From NCBI GenBank assembly GCA_938743325.2, contig OW568902.1:62001-126000 (forward strand): DNA of 64,000 bases, read 5' to 3'. Below are positions 9,252 through 19,900 of the stretch, piece by piece. This stretch comes from Pycnococcus provasolii (Eukaryota > Chlorophyta > Pseudoscourfieldiophyceae > Pseudoscourfieldiales > Pycnococcaceae). Position 1 is the first letter of the stretch; every line of letters starts with the position of its first letter. The notes beneath the pieces were generated by a model, which was not told the origin of the DNA, made no database searches, and saw nothing but the letters and a program-made list of their open reading frames with translations. A program made the position numbers and the translations under genes.

Positions 9252-11555
9252 TTAACTGCCATTCTGGTGCTCGCGCCAAGCCTTCGCACGAGCATCAGCC
9301 TCCTGCTTACGCCTCATTGCAATCTCCTCACGCGCCCTTGCATTCTCAGCCGCTCGAGCCATCGCCTCAGCTTCCTGCGTCGATGTTGGCTTCCGAGGAG
9401 CTGCTGGTGCGGGTGCGCCGCGCGCAGGGGGAGGTGCCAAGGGAGTGCGCAGGTCCGCGCCAGATGCCGCCAAACCTGCAACGCCTCCCGTCCCAGCGCT
9501 GTGAGGCACCACGTCGCCGACGCGCTGGTTCTCACCATCCTCCCACTCAAACGTGCCGTCGCCGTGCCGCATCAGAACCTTGAACTCGCAAGTGCTCACG
9601 TCGCCGTCCCACATCGCCACCTCCGCGGACCAAACGTCGCCGTCCGCGCGCGTCAACGCGAGCGCATTCTCAGGCTTCCACGCGCCGAGCTGACCTGGAG
9701 TGCCGCACACGAGCATGCTGTTCTCCTCAGGACAAGGCGAGTGCACGCGGAAGCGCACCCACTTCGCGTTCGCGACGCACGCGGAGTGGAAGTCGCCCTC
9801 CTCGCGGCTGATGCTTACGTTGTCGCCGTCGTCCCACTGCACCGAGCCGTCCGCGTACTTCACGAGCACCTTGAACTCACACGCGTCGACGTCCGCGTCG
9901 TTCATCGCGATCTGCGCGGACCACACGTCGTCGTCGGAGCCTGTGAGGATGTACGCCAAATCAGCGTCCCAGTTGCCGAGCAAGTCGGTGTTTCCGCACA
10001 CCGCGACGTTGTCTCCGTACGCGAGCGGGCGGTGGACGCGCAAGCGCACGACACGCGCGTCCGTCTGCGAAGCGCACTGATGTGCCTGCCCTGCCGGAGC
10101 TGGTGGCTGCGACATCTGCTGTGCCGTAGGTTCCGGCGGCGCGGTGGGCGCGAGTCCCTTCGCCTCCGCGAACGCCTTGGCGCGCTGTTCCTCCTCCATC
10201 TGACGTGCTGTCTTCTGCGGTGGCATCGCCTGCTGCGCCGGCGGTGCGGGCATCGGCGGCACTGCACCTGCAGGAACTCCACGAGCGGCGGCGAATGCCT
10301 GAGCACGCGCGGCAGCCTCCTGCTGACGCCTCGTTTGGATCTGAGCGCGAGCGGCGGCAGCCTCCGCAGCCCGAGCCATCGCCTCCGCCTCCTTGGCGGA
10401 CTTGGGTGCGCCGTACGCAGGCCGAGTGGAAGGCGGGGGTGGTGCAGCCGGAGTGCGCAGCGACCCGTTTCTTGCCATGTCACGTGCTCCCAGTGCCCCA
10501 CCTGCGGACGATTCAAACTCCATCTGGCGGATCGCCTCAAGCGCCTGATTCGCGGCTGCACTTGCCAGCATCTTCGTGTCCGCCTGCCTGAACGTGTGAG
10601 GCACCACGTCGCCGACACGCTGGTTCTCACCATCCTCCCACTCAAACGTGCCGTCGCCGTGCCGCATCAGAACCTTGAACTCGCAAGTGCTCACGTCGCC
10701 GTCCCACATCGCCACCTCCGCGGACCAAACGTCGCCGTCTGTGCGCGTCAGCGCGAGCGCATTCTCAGGCTTCCACGCGCCGAGCTGACCCGGCGTGCCG
10801 CACACGAGCATGCTGTTCTCCTCAGGACAAGGCGAGTGCACGCGGAAGCGCACCCACTTCGCGTTCGCGACGCACGCGGAGTGGAAGTCGCCCTCCTCGC
10901 GGCTGATGCTTAAGTTGTCGCCGTCGTCCCACTGCACCGAGCCGTCCGCGTACTTCACGAGCACCTTGAACTCGCACGCGTTGACGTCCGCGTCGTTCAT
11001 CGCGATCTGAGCGGACCACACGTCGTCGTCGGAGCCTGTGAGGATGTACGCCAAATCGGCGTCCCAGTTGCCGAGCAAGTCGGTGTTCCCGCACACCGCG
11101 ACGTTGTCTCCGTACGCGAGAGGGCGGTGCACGCGGAAGCGCACGACGCGCGCGTCCGTCTGCGAAGCGCACGAATCGTGCTGCTGCTGCTGCTGCTGCC
11201 CGTTCTGTGGCTGGTGCTGTGCCGTAGGTTCGGGCGGCGCGGTGGGCGCGTGTCCCTTCGCCTCCGCGAACGCCTTGGCGCGTGCCTCCGCCTCCTTTTG
11301 GCGTGCACGCGAGAGCTCTTCCCGCGCTCTTGCGTTTTCGAGAGCACGCTGCGTGCGTTCTCGCGCCGCAATGCCGTTGCTGTTCGCACCGCCGGTTGGT
11401 GCGTACGAGCCGTTCATCCCCATGTGCGACGCCGCGGACGACGACGACGCAGGGAACACCGCGTGCAGGCTAACACGACGAGACTGTCGAATACGAGGAG
11501 GTATTCTCCCTCTCTGGTTTCGATTGTTGTTATAAGACACACGGCTCATCATCAT
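9252..11555 (-). CDS. Four-CBM20 starch-binding repeat protein, likely plastid
   Basis: 767 residues. The N-terminus (Arg/Ser/Asn-rich to VSLHAVFPASSSSAASH) looks like a plastid transit peptide. Four CBM20 domains occur in two pairs at about 132-230, 233-330, 497-595 and 598-690. Each shows the CBM20 pattern: VAVCGNTDLLGNWD, then W before an acidic turn, EFKVLV-YADG and QWDDGDN, with the starch-contacting Trp residues present. Between and around the pairs lie helical segments of the type ARAREELSRARQKEAEARAK...AFAEAKG, also found in the next two genes. No catalytic domain is visible, so the protein probably binds and organises starch rather than degrading it. It ends AKAWREHQNGS. Placement at the plastid starch granule or pyrenoid sheath is inferred. 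Confidence 0.88.
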   Translation of the reverse strand: MMMSRVSYNNNRNQRGRIPPRIRQSRRVSLHAVFPASSSSAASHMGMNGSYAPTGGANSNGIAARERTQRALENARAREELSRARQKEAEARAKAFAEAKGHAPTAPPEPTAQHQPQNGQQQQQQHDSCASQTDARVVRFRVHRPLAYGDNVAVCGNTDLLGNWDADLAYILTGSDDDVWSAQIAMNDADVNACEFKVLVKYADGSVQWDDGDNLSISREEGDFHSACVANAKWVRFRVHSPCPEENSMLVCGTPGQLGAWKPENALALTRTDGDVWSAEVAMWDGDVSTCEFKVLMRHGDGTFEWEDGENQRVGDVVPHTFRQADTKMLASAAANQALEAIRQMEFESSAGGALGARDMARNGSLRTPAAPPPPSTRPAYGAPKSAKEAEAMARAAEAAAARAQIQTRRQQEAAARAQAFAAARGVPAGAVPPMPAPPAQQAMPPQKTARQMEEEQRAKAFAEAKGLAPTAPPEPTAQQMSQPPAPAGQAHQCASQTDARVVRLRVHRPLAYGDNVAVCGNTDLLGNWDADLAYILTGSDDDVWSAQIAMNDADVDACEFKVLVKYADGSVQWDDGDNVSISREEGDFHSACVANAKWVRFRVHSPCPEENSMLVCGTPGQLGAWKPENALALTRADGDVWSAEVAMWDGDVSTCEFKVLMRHGDGTFEWEDGENQRVGDVVPHSAGTGGVAGLAASGADLRTPLAPPPARGAPAPAAPRKPTSTQEAEAMARAAENARAREEIAMRRKQEADARAKAWREHQNGS
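9501..11290 (-). repeat. Internal duplication of the CBM20 pair (about 1.1 kb offset)
   Basis: The segment from 9501 to about 10190 recurs at 10596 to about 11290, offset 1095-1098 bp (in frame), with very few differences including silent ones. It carries two CBM20 domains plus part of a helical segment. This is a recent intragenic duplication. Confidence 0.9.
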
Positions 11556-12942
11556 CCTAACAATTCCTACTCGAGAGAGAGAACTCTATAGAATAAGCTA
11601 AACCAAATGTGAAAGATAAGATATGTCAGCAGACAGAAGATATGGAAGCCAGATAGGAAGATAAAGCGACAAACAGGACGGGTGCCACGCTGCCACTAAA
11701 AGGTGCTAAAAGGTGTGGCTTGGAGAATGAGAGGGTTTTCCTCGTTCTTGTTCTCGGAAGAAGTGAAAGAAATGGCGTGTGCCCCTGGGTTGAAAAAAAG
11801 GGGGTGAGTGGGACGCCTTTCCACCTTGGCACATCCCCCAAGACAGGCACAGGGAGTGGGGCCGTATTGGTTTGAATCCCCCCACCTGAGGAGGATGGCT
11901 CAAGCAAGGTTGGACCCTGGCAGACGCGGACGTGAAACCGCCCAAGGAGATAATTTGATCGGAGAGGAGCGGCTTTGGATTTTTTTCTGGGTAGGGTTTC
12001 GGTAGGGTATGGTTTCGGTAGGGCTGTGCTTGGGTAGGGTTTTGTCCTCTCCTTTCCCCTCCGGTTTCTTTGGGGGTTCTTTGGGGTACCACCTTAGAAC
12101 CCTAAGAGCTTCGACCTGTATGTTGTGTTGGATCCAAATTCACGAGAACTTTTACGTTTCTTCGTGACGTCATTATGATTAGCATTTCTGATTGAACTAT
12201 AAGGTTTGGGTGTTTGTGTGACATTGCTGGCGCACGTGTAGTATGTCGTTCCCTTTTAATAGAACTTTGACACGTTACGGTTAAGCTTAAGTAATAAGTG
12301 AGCAGCGCTGCTATTTATTTAAGTAAGCAACCACGCACGTAGCATAATAATAACACGTCCCTCCGTCCATCCAGGACTTGTTGTACATATTACATAACGC
12401 GTAGTAGTCTGTAGTGACTAGTGAGTCCCTTAACAAGAAGACGTTGCAACGTTGTCGTCTGGTCACACTTGTAAGAACTAAGAAGGGCCTAGGTAAGGGG
12501 AGACTGCAATGATGTAGGTCGACGTCAGGTCGTCGGGGTTCCTACGTGCGACGACTATGCCCGGGGTTCCTACGGGAATGCGTCACGTGTCAGCTTTATG
12601 CCGAGGGTTGCTGCATACATAATGGGCGGCCCTGTATTATGGTGGGTGAATGTATGTGAAAATCTTATGGTGTGAATTCATTCCTAACTAAATTTGGACA
12701 AAGTAGCAGTAGCAGTAGTAAACCTACTCTTAGTTGTTGTTGTTCCATCATTCGTTACTGAAACTGTTGAGCGATCTTAGTAGTGATTTTCTTTCTTTCC
12801 ATTCTTCTTTCCTTTCATTCCTCTCTTCCTCCTCTGTCATGTTTTGCTAGCTACTTCAACAAAAAGAAAAATTCAGCAGCAGCTTCTGATATATGTTTTT
12901 GATTCTCGCTCGCTCGCTCGCTCGCTCGCTCATTCTCTCTCG
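11556..12942. other. Spacer between CBM20 genes
   Basis: No gene seen in about 1.4 kb. Near 11990-12050 there is GGTAGGG-type low-complexity sequence; near 12540-12580 a GGGGTTCCTACG motif occurs twice; 12908-12931 is a CTCG microsatellite. The rest is unique, moderately AT-rich DNA, probably the promoter of the four-CBM20 gene and the 3' region of the next. Confidence 0.5.
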
Positions 12943-14373
12943 TCAAAAACCACGCGCAGCCTGATACGCCTTCGCCCTCGCCTCGGCTTCAGCCGCCCTC
13001 TTCGCCGCAATCGCCGCACGTGCACTCTCCGCATCGCCGTTGTTGGTGGTTTGCTGACGAGGCTGCTGATGCGCAACGGCGGGAGGAGCAGGAGCAGCAG
13101 CCACAACACCACGCGCCTCCTGATACGCCCTCATGCGAGCTTCCGCATCCTTCTGGCGAATGGTCTTGATCTCCGCGCGAGCGTGCTCGTAAGCCATGCC
13201 ATCCGCCCTTGCTTTCGCCTCTCCCGCGGCAGCAAATGCCCTCGGCTTCGCCTCCTCCCTTCGCATCGACTGGATCGCATCGCGCACCTGCGAGTATCCC
13301 TGCACATCCTGCTGCAGGTGCGCCTCCTCCGCAGCCTTGTAGACCATTCCCCTTGCGGCGGCGTACGCCTGGCGGCGTGCCTCAGCCTCAGCCGCCTTCT
13401 TCGCCGCAATACCCGCGCGCTCCTGCGCGTACGCGCCTTGAGGAGCGGCGGGCGCCGGAGCGTTGAAGTCTGGGATGTGTCGTGCCGACGACGCGTTGTT
13501 GAATGACGCGGCGGCGGCGGCAGGCTGCACGGGTGCGGGTGCGTATCCTGCAGACTCGGGATTTTGGGCGAACGCCTCCTTGGCAGCCGCGAATGCTTGC
13601 GCACGCTGCTCCGCCTCCCTTCGTCGGCTCACCTGCTGTTCGGCGCGATGCCTCGCGTTTGCAACCGCCGCAGCTGCGGCATCTTCCTGCGCCATGGACT
13701 TCTGGAATGCGGGCGTCTCCTTGTTGGCGAACGAGTGCTGTGTCTGTCGCGTGGCGATGCTCTCGTTCTCCCCATCCGCCCACTCGACTCTCCCGTCTGC
13801 GTATTTTCGGACCACCTTAAGTTCCGCGCGTTCAATCTCCTCCGGGCTCATGGACGTGTTTGCGGTCCACACGTCACCTTCGGACCACTCGAGCCTGAGT
13901 GCGTGGTCTGTGTTCCAGTTCCCGAGTTGGTCCGTGGAGCCGCAGACGAGCACGCCATCTCCAAACTCGCACTCCATGTGTACGCGAAAGTCGACGGACT
14001 TTCCGTTGTCTGTGACGGCGGCGGTAGCGTTTTCGTCGAATTCCACCCCTGACGCGGATGCGTGTCGTCTCGGGTTCGGGTCCGTTCCAGACTTCGCCTC
14101 CTCGAACGCTCGTGCGCGTGCGTCAGCAACTTTTTGTCTGATGACTGCAAGTTGCGCTTTCGCCTTAGCATCCGCCGCCGCTTTCAGCTCCGCATCGGTT
14201 TGCATCGTCAACGTCGTCGAAGCCATGGATGCGACGAGGAGTCGCCTAAAAGGGACAGGGACGAGTCGCCTATTACGACGAGTAGGAGCATGAGGGAGAG
14301 ACCGAGGAGCACGGCTACCAGAAGTAGCACGTGCATGGGGATTCATCGACGTGGACGTTGACGGCGCCATCAT
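12943..14373 (-). CDS. One-CBM20 helical-repeat protein, likely plastid
   Basis: 476 residues from the ATG pair at 14373/14370; the frame extends further only through a TTG. A basic, Ser/Thr/Pro-rich N-terminus looks like a transit peptide. One CBM20 domain (about 126-225) shows DGVLVCGSTDQLGNWNTDHA, DVWTAN and RVEWADGEN. Around it are six copies of a helical repeat with consensus xYAxARAxIxxxRxxEAxAR followed by AxAxxAARG. The C-terminus is AKAYQAARGF, and its AARGF end is shared with the next protein. A block beginning with MRREEAKPRAF is colinear with the 248-residue neighbour. The three genes are clearly paralogous and point the same way. Confidence 0.85.
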   Translation of the reverse strand: MMAPSTSTSMNPHARATSGSRAPRSLPHAPTRRNRRLVPVPFRRLLVASMASTTLTMQTDAELKAAADAKAKAQLAVIRQKVADARARAFEEAKSGTDPNPRRHASASGVEFDENATAAVTDNGKSVDFRVHMECEFGDGVLVCGSTDQLGNWNTDHALRLEWSEGDVWTANTSMSPEEIERAELKVVRKYADGRVEWADGENESIATRQTQHSFANKETPAFQKSMAQEDAAAAAVANARHRAEQQVSRRREAEQRAQAFAAAKEAFAQNPESAGYAPAPVQPAAAAASFNNASSARHIPDFNAPAPAAPQGAYAQERAGIAAKKAAEAEARRQAYAAARGMVYKAAEEAHLQQDVQGYSQVRDAIQSMRREEAKPRAFAAAGEAKARADGMAYEHARAEIKTIRQKDAEARMRAYQEARGVVAAAPAPPAVAHQQPRQQTTNNGDAESARAAIAAKRAAEAEARAKAYQAARGF

Positions 14374-15186
14374 CAGAGGTTTCAAAGTAGTTCGCCACGG
14401 GTGTTGTTAGGCCTAGTGAGGTCGTACAGTAGGAGTGGGTTAAAAGGTGCCCCAGACCAGAGCAAGATACCCTAACCCGAAAACGTCTTTCCAGCTTGGA
14501 TCCCCCCCCCCCCCCCCCTATCCCCTCCCCCTCAGGGATGGATTTCCCCCCCCAAGAGGAAGATACGATTCGTGGGGCTCAGAATTCGTACCCTCGAAAC
14601 CTGGTCGGGCTTAGCGGTTAGGTCGTGCAAGGGTGGATCCCCCGATTCCGATTTAGTATTATTCCGCTTTGATTTCATGATTTTCATCCGCGGGGGGTCC
14701 CTTCTTGCACCACCTTGGGGGGAGCTATAACATACATGTGATCTCCCCTTGGCCCTTGCTTGCATGCACTCCCTGGCTCCTAACCCTAGACCTAACCCTA
14801 GACCTAATCCTAACCCTAACCCTAACCTCCTCGCCTATCGTAGCTAGGTGTTTGTGCAAACATGTGCAAATGTGCAATTAAAGTACTTATATATATGTAA
14901 TAAAAGCTTGCACACGATTATTATTCATACAACGTCGTTAAGGGACGTTTGTTTGTTTTGTTTTGTTTGTAGACCAAGTACTTATTATTCATATGATGAA
15001 TAAGTAGTAGTTAGAAACAACATTTGCTGAATGAAATATGTATTCACCATAGAACGAAAACATGTATGTGAATAAAAATTATAATTGGGAAAAACAAGTA
15101 CTCAATTAGAAGACTGCCCTCCAAAAGTGTGACCAGTGTTGATGCCCAGTCATGAAGTGCTTGAATAGCCGCGCAATCTCGTGAAC
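14374..15186. other. Spacer with poly-C tract and telomere-like array
   Basis: No gene. It contains two GGATCCCC motifs, a C17 tract near 14502-14519, the telomere-like array at 14780-14828, and an AT-rich 14870-15100 stretch that is probably the 3' region of the next gene. Confidence 0.5.
14780..14828. repeat. Interstitial telomere-like array (CCCTAA/CCCTAGA)
   Basis: About eight units, alternating perfect CCCTAA with CCCTAGA and CCTAATC variants, some 400-455 bp upstream of the one-CBM20 gene start. Confidence 0.9.
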
Positions 15187-15933
15187 CTAGAAGCCACGCG
15201 CCGCCATGTACGCGGCGCGGCGTGACTCGGCATCCCTCGCTTTACGGGCGGCGATCTCCGCGCGTGCTTGCGCGTACTGCGCCTGCTTCGCCATACGATC
15301 CGCCTCCTTCTGCGAGTGCGAGTGCGAGTGCGAGCGCGAGCGTGGCGACTCCGCGGCAGACGCAGGCGTCACCGCCGGCGCACCCCCTCCTGGCGTTCCA
15401 TCCTTCGCGGCAAGGAACGACGCCGCACGCGCTTCGGCATCCTTCTGACGAATCACCTGCAGCTGTGCACGCGCCATCGCGTACGCGGTGTCGTCGCCCG
15501 TCGCCTTCGCCTGTCCAGCCGCCTCGAACGCCCTCGGCTTCGCCTCTTGCCTGCGGATGGACATCACGTGCTCGCGCGCAGTCGTGTATGCCTGCACATC
15601 CGCCTGCGCGTGCGCCTGGTGCGCCGCCTCGTACGCGACTCCCTTGGCCGCAAGCCACGCCTGTCTTCGTTGTCCCGCCTCTTGCTGTTTGCGCGCGGCG
15701 ATCTGTGCGCGCGCCTGCGCGTACTCCGCCTGCTTTTTGATCGCCAAGGCGGCCTTCGCCGCGGGCGACATGGCGGTGCGCGTCTGCAAGGTTGCGGCCA
15801 CCACCACGTTGCAAGAAGCACGACGCACGTTACACGGAGACTGCATGGATCGGGATCGCGAAGAGGAGGTCGAGGCCATACGTGATGACATCATCATCAT
15901 GGGAACATGGGAAGAAGAGGCCATTGGATTCAT
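15187..15933 (-). CDS. Helical-repeat protein without CBM20, likely plastid
   Basis: 248 residues from the ATG at 15933; upstream the frame relies on TTG. The Met/Ser/Arg-rich start ending near RRASCNVVVAATLQTRTAM resembles a plastid transit peptide. The rest is four helical repeats: YAQARAQIAARKQQEAGQRR, YTTAREHVMSIRRQEAKPRA, YAMARAQLQVIRQKDAEARA and YAQARAEIAARKARDAESRR, each followed by a short Ala-rich end with AA-G. A Ser/His linker (RSRSHSHSHSQ) separates the third and fourth. It ends AARGF, like its CBM20-bearing neighbour. No known domain is recognised. Shared repeats and location suggest it works with the two CBM20 proteins, perhaps as a linker without its own starch grip. Confidence 0.8.
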   Translation of the reverse strand: MNPMASSSHVPMMMMSSRMASTSSSRSRSMQSPCNVRRASCNVVVAATLQTRTAMSPAAKAALAIKKQAEYAQARAQIAARKQQEAGQRRQAWLAAKGVAYEAAHQAHAQADVQAYTTAREHVMSIRRQEAKPRAFEAAGQAKATGDDTAYAMARAQLQVIRQKDAEARAASFLAAKDGTPGGGAPAVTPASAAESPRSRSHSHSHSQKEADRMAKQAQYAQARAEIAARKARDAESRRAAYMAARGF

Positions 15934-16915
15934 ATATATGTGCAAGGTGCAAGTATCCCTGATGAAGATCTATTTTAAAAAAAAAGAGCACCTGTGAGAG
16001 CAAGTGTGATGCCTGTCTGACGTTGGAAAGAAACACACTTGTCAAGCTAACCTTAACGACAGACCAGTCACGAGACACAGGCGACAGGGGCCCGCGGATG
16101 GAGACTGGAGTGGGCGGGAACGATGGCGATCCCCAAAAGGCAAGTGGCACAAGTGCTTAAGCTGATCGACCCATGAGACACGTGGTGGAAACATGAACCA
16201 CTTGTGGCTCACAGAACAGGCTGACAGGGTTTTAAACCCCGAAGAATCTATGTACATATCGTATACGCCTGGGAGGAAGTTCTTTCTCCCTCTCCCTCCC
16301 CTCTCTCTTGCACTATTCACTCTGGTCAGAAGAGCTGAAGGCGAAGAAGATTCCTCTCCCTGACTGCCTTGGAGCCTCTGGACACGTGATTCCTGACCAC
16401 CTCCCAACACCGACCTGTAACACCACGTGCAAGGTCCCCCATGGTGCCTGGATCCACTCACGCTCGCTTCTTTGAAAGCTTTGAACAAGTGGTTTCTGAC
16501 CACCTCCCAACACCGACCTGTAACACCACGTGCTGCCACGCTCGCTGCCTGCCTGCTTCTCTCAACATTCCATGGTGGAATTCGATGGAATTCGATGGAA
16601 TTCGCTCTGCCCGACCAAACACAAAGAAAGGAAGAAAAGAGCCGTTTGTTCGTAACTTATGGCGCACTCGACCAAATCCATGCCTCTTCGCCAACGACGT
16701 TTGCCAACGGGACCCATTCCATGAATTCTCGGCACTCGACCAAATCCCTCGACCAAAAGACCCAACCACGCGCACTCGACCAAATCCCTCGACCATTGCA
16801 AGCCTTTTGACCGGGATCCCTCCATGGAGAATCACGTTTGGCCCCTTTGACCCCCCCCCTGGTTTGACCTGCTTGTGTTTCTTGCGGCCTCCCACTTCTC
16901 CGGCAACTTGCCGAA
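15934..16915. other. Divergent spacer with direct repeats
   Basis: No gene. A 38-bp direct repeat occurs at 16393-16430 and 16496-16533 (103-bp offset). A GGAATTCGAT decamer is repeated near 16570-16603, and a CACTCGACCAAATCC motif occurs three times between 16664 and 16795. It serves as the promoter region for genes on both sides. Confidence 0.6.
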
Positions 16916-19900
16916 ATGTCCGCGCAGCAGAAGAGCAGTCTGCGTGGTGCGCCAGCCTTGGGCAGTGGTGCTTCTTCTTCGTCGTCGTCAGGTGGTCCTG
17001 GTGGTGGTGCTTCTGGTGGTGCTTCTAGTTCCCAGGGTGTTCTCTTACAAAGTCGTCCGTCACGTGCGTCCATGAAGAAAGCTCAGGCTCCTGGTTCTGG
17101 TGGTACAGGTGCAGGTGGGGGTCTTTCTTCCCTCGGGGACGCACCTGGTCCTGGCCTTGGTCCGAGACTTAATAATAGACTGGGCGCGAAATCTACTTCG
17201 CACGAAGATATGGCGTCTATCGACGCACTCTTCGACGACTCCAAAGAACATGGGGACATCTCCTTGGGGGGGAACATCGAGAAGTCGAAAGACAACTCGC
17301 CGCCGAAGACGAAGAAAAGTGCTGCAGCAGCGGCCGCAGCCGCGAACAAAAACAAAACAACCGCGGCGGCCAAGGGCTTTGACTCAGACAGCGATGAGAA
17401 AGAGTCGTCGCCGACGAGATACGAACCGTGGGCGCAAACGAAACCGGTATCGGCGGGAAGGAGTGCCGCAGCAGAAAATACGCTTGCGGCGTTCCTCTCA
17501 GAGGACCTGTCTGCACCTGCAGCTGCAAGCTCGGAGAACGTCGACCTTAGTCTGCTCGGAGGAAGCAAGCCGCCGCCAAGAGGGGGAAGGAGGTCGTCCA
17601 TGCCGAACACCGGTGCAGCGCCAGCACAAGCACCAGCACCGGCACCCGCGCCGGCACAGGCACCCGCGCCGCTGGGCGGCCCACGCACAGCCTTTGGGTC
17701 CACCGAGAGCCTTACCGCAGCTAGTGTCAAGAGCGACGACAAGAACGAAGATAACGTGCTTGGTCTGCTCGGAGGCATGGACAGCGACGCCGACAGCGAC
17801 GACGACGTGAATCTCGGAGGGTATCGCCCGTCGTCGATGACCGCGTCAACAAGCCAACCTCGACCTCGCAGGCAACTTGCGCCGCCGACGCGGCCAGCGA
17901 CTGCCCCGGCGCCAGCAGCTGTTGCGCCCACGTCAGTGACAGCAACTGCAAATGCAACAGGAAAGCCAAGCACGGCGCCGCAGCAGCCACCCCGCCCAAC
18001 GCCTGGCACGTACAGCTCCAGCTCAGGAACGCCTGACGCCACCCCGCGCACCATGATGCACGCGGCTGACCTTGCGGTGATCCAAGAAAAGCACGCAAAG
18101 GAAATCGCAGCCATCAAATCCGCGCACGCCGCGGAGGTTCAGAGCCTGCGCGGCGAGGCGAATCGACTGCGAGACGACGTTGCGCGCGGCGGTGGAGAGG
18201 GAGCTGCGGCGGCCGCAGAGGCGAGCCGCCTGCGCATGGAACTCGCGGAGGCGAGGCAGGCTGAGCAGGCGGCGAAAGCGGCACTTACAACCGCGCGGGC
18301 GGAGGCGGACGCGGGATCACGTCGAAGCACGGAGGAAATCGCCTCCCTACGCGCTGCGCTGGCGACGGCACAAGCTAGCGGAGGAGCGGCTGCGGGAGCG
18401 GGAAGCATGTCGGCAGCGGCAGAGGCTCGCGCAGCTCGGGCGGAGGGCGACGCGGCTGCGGCGCGCACGGAGCTGGACTCGCTGCGCCGATCGGCGGTGG
18501 CGGATCTGGCCGCCGCAGAGAGGAAGCGGCAGGCTGACGTTGCCGCCGCTGCGCATGCGGCGGAGGCGTCCATGTCGTCGCGCGTTCGCGCGCTTGAAGA
18601 AGAGAGGCGAAGCTTCGAGGTCGCCAGGTCTAGCGCGACGGAAATTCAGTCGCTGGCTACAACTGTCAAGGGAGTTTCCGAAGCGTTCGAAAAGGTGCAG
18701 GGAAGCCTCATTCGCCGTTTCGACGAAAATGCGTCAAGGCGCGAGTCGGCGGCGGCGGCACGCGAGGAGGCTGCCGCGGCGGCTGAACGCAGCCTGTCGT
18801 CTCGTGAGGCGGATGTGGACGCGGGCAGGGAAGCAGTGAAGAACCTGATTCAACAGCTGGAGGCGGCTCTTGCCGCCGCGCGTGCGAGTGGGTCGGAGGA
18901 GCGCACGCGCCTGATGCGCGAACATGCTCGCCTGCAGGCTGAGTCTGCGCAGCTTGACGCGGAGAAGGCGGCTGCACGTGCGGGATCGACGGTTGAGCTC
19001 GAACGCCTCGACGCTTCACGCAAGGCGGCAAGTGCGGAGCGCGACGCGGCGCTCGAGGAGGCGCACAAGGAGCGAACGCGCCTTCACGCCGAGCGCCGCG
19101 AGCACGAGATGGAGCGAAGTCGCATCCTCGAGGCTTGCTCGACGAGTCGTTCGGAGATGTCGCGTCTGGAGTCGGTGGTGGCCTCCAAGGCTTCAGAGCT
19201 CGCGCGCGTGGAGGCGTCGCTTTCGGCGGCACGCGAGGCGCTCGAGAGCGAGCGAGCGACGCTTGCTCATGAGAAGGCTGCTTCGGCCGCGGAGAGGGCG
19301 GAGGTGCACGCCGAGGCGACACGTCTCACGGCGGTTGCTCTCGCGGCGAGGCAGGCTTCCGAGACGGCTGCAGATGACAAGGCTTCTTGCGATGCGCAGC
19401 GTCGTGCGTTCGAGACGGAGCGTGCTGACCTCGCTTCTGAGCGTGAACGCATACGCGCGGATGCGGCACGCGTCGCGCGTCTCGAGACGGCTGTCGCGGC
19501 TGCGCAGGAGCGTTTGGAGCGTGAGCGCGTCGCGGCTGCGCAGGAGCGCAATAGTCTCACGGAAGAGCGCGTTGCCGCGAGCCGTGCTGCTGAGGCGGCA
19601 AGGCAGGCGCAACTCGAGCTCGCACGTGGTGTGCGCGACACGGCGTCGCCGGGGAGGGCGAAGCGTCCGTCTGGGCGTGTTGCGGCGGCACGATCGCGAG
19701 CACGGGCGGCACGCGAGCTGATGGGCGTCAGCGGCATGACGCGAGTAGGAGGAGGAGGTGGTGGTGGTGGTGGAGGTGGTTCGATGGCACCGTATCTGCA
19801 GGAGCAGAGGCGCCTGCTGGAGAAATTCCGTGCCGAGGCTGAGGGAAGCAGCCACAGCGTGCTCTTGAGTGGTGGCGGAAGTGGTGGTGGTGGATCGGCG

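Noticed and set aside
9267-10913. 548-codon plus-strand open frame opposite the CBM20 gene
   Set aside because: It is the antisense shadow of a GC-rich repeated gene; its translation is Arg/His/Cys-rich without domains, while the minus strand codes four CBM20 domains.
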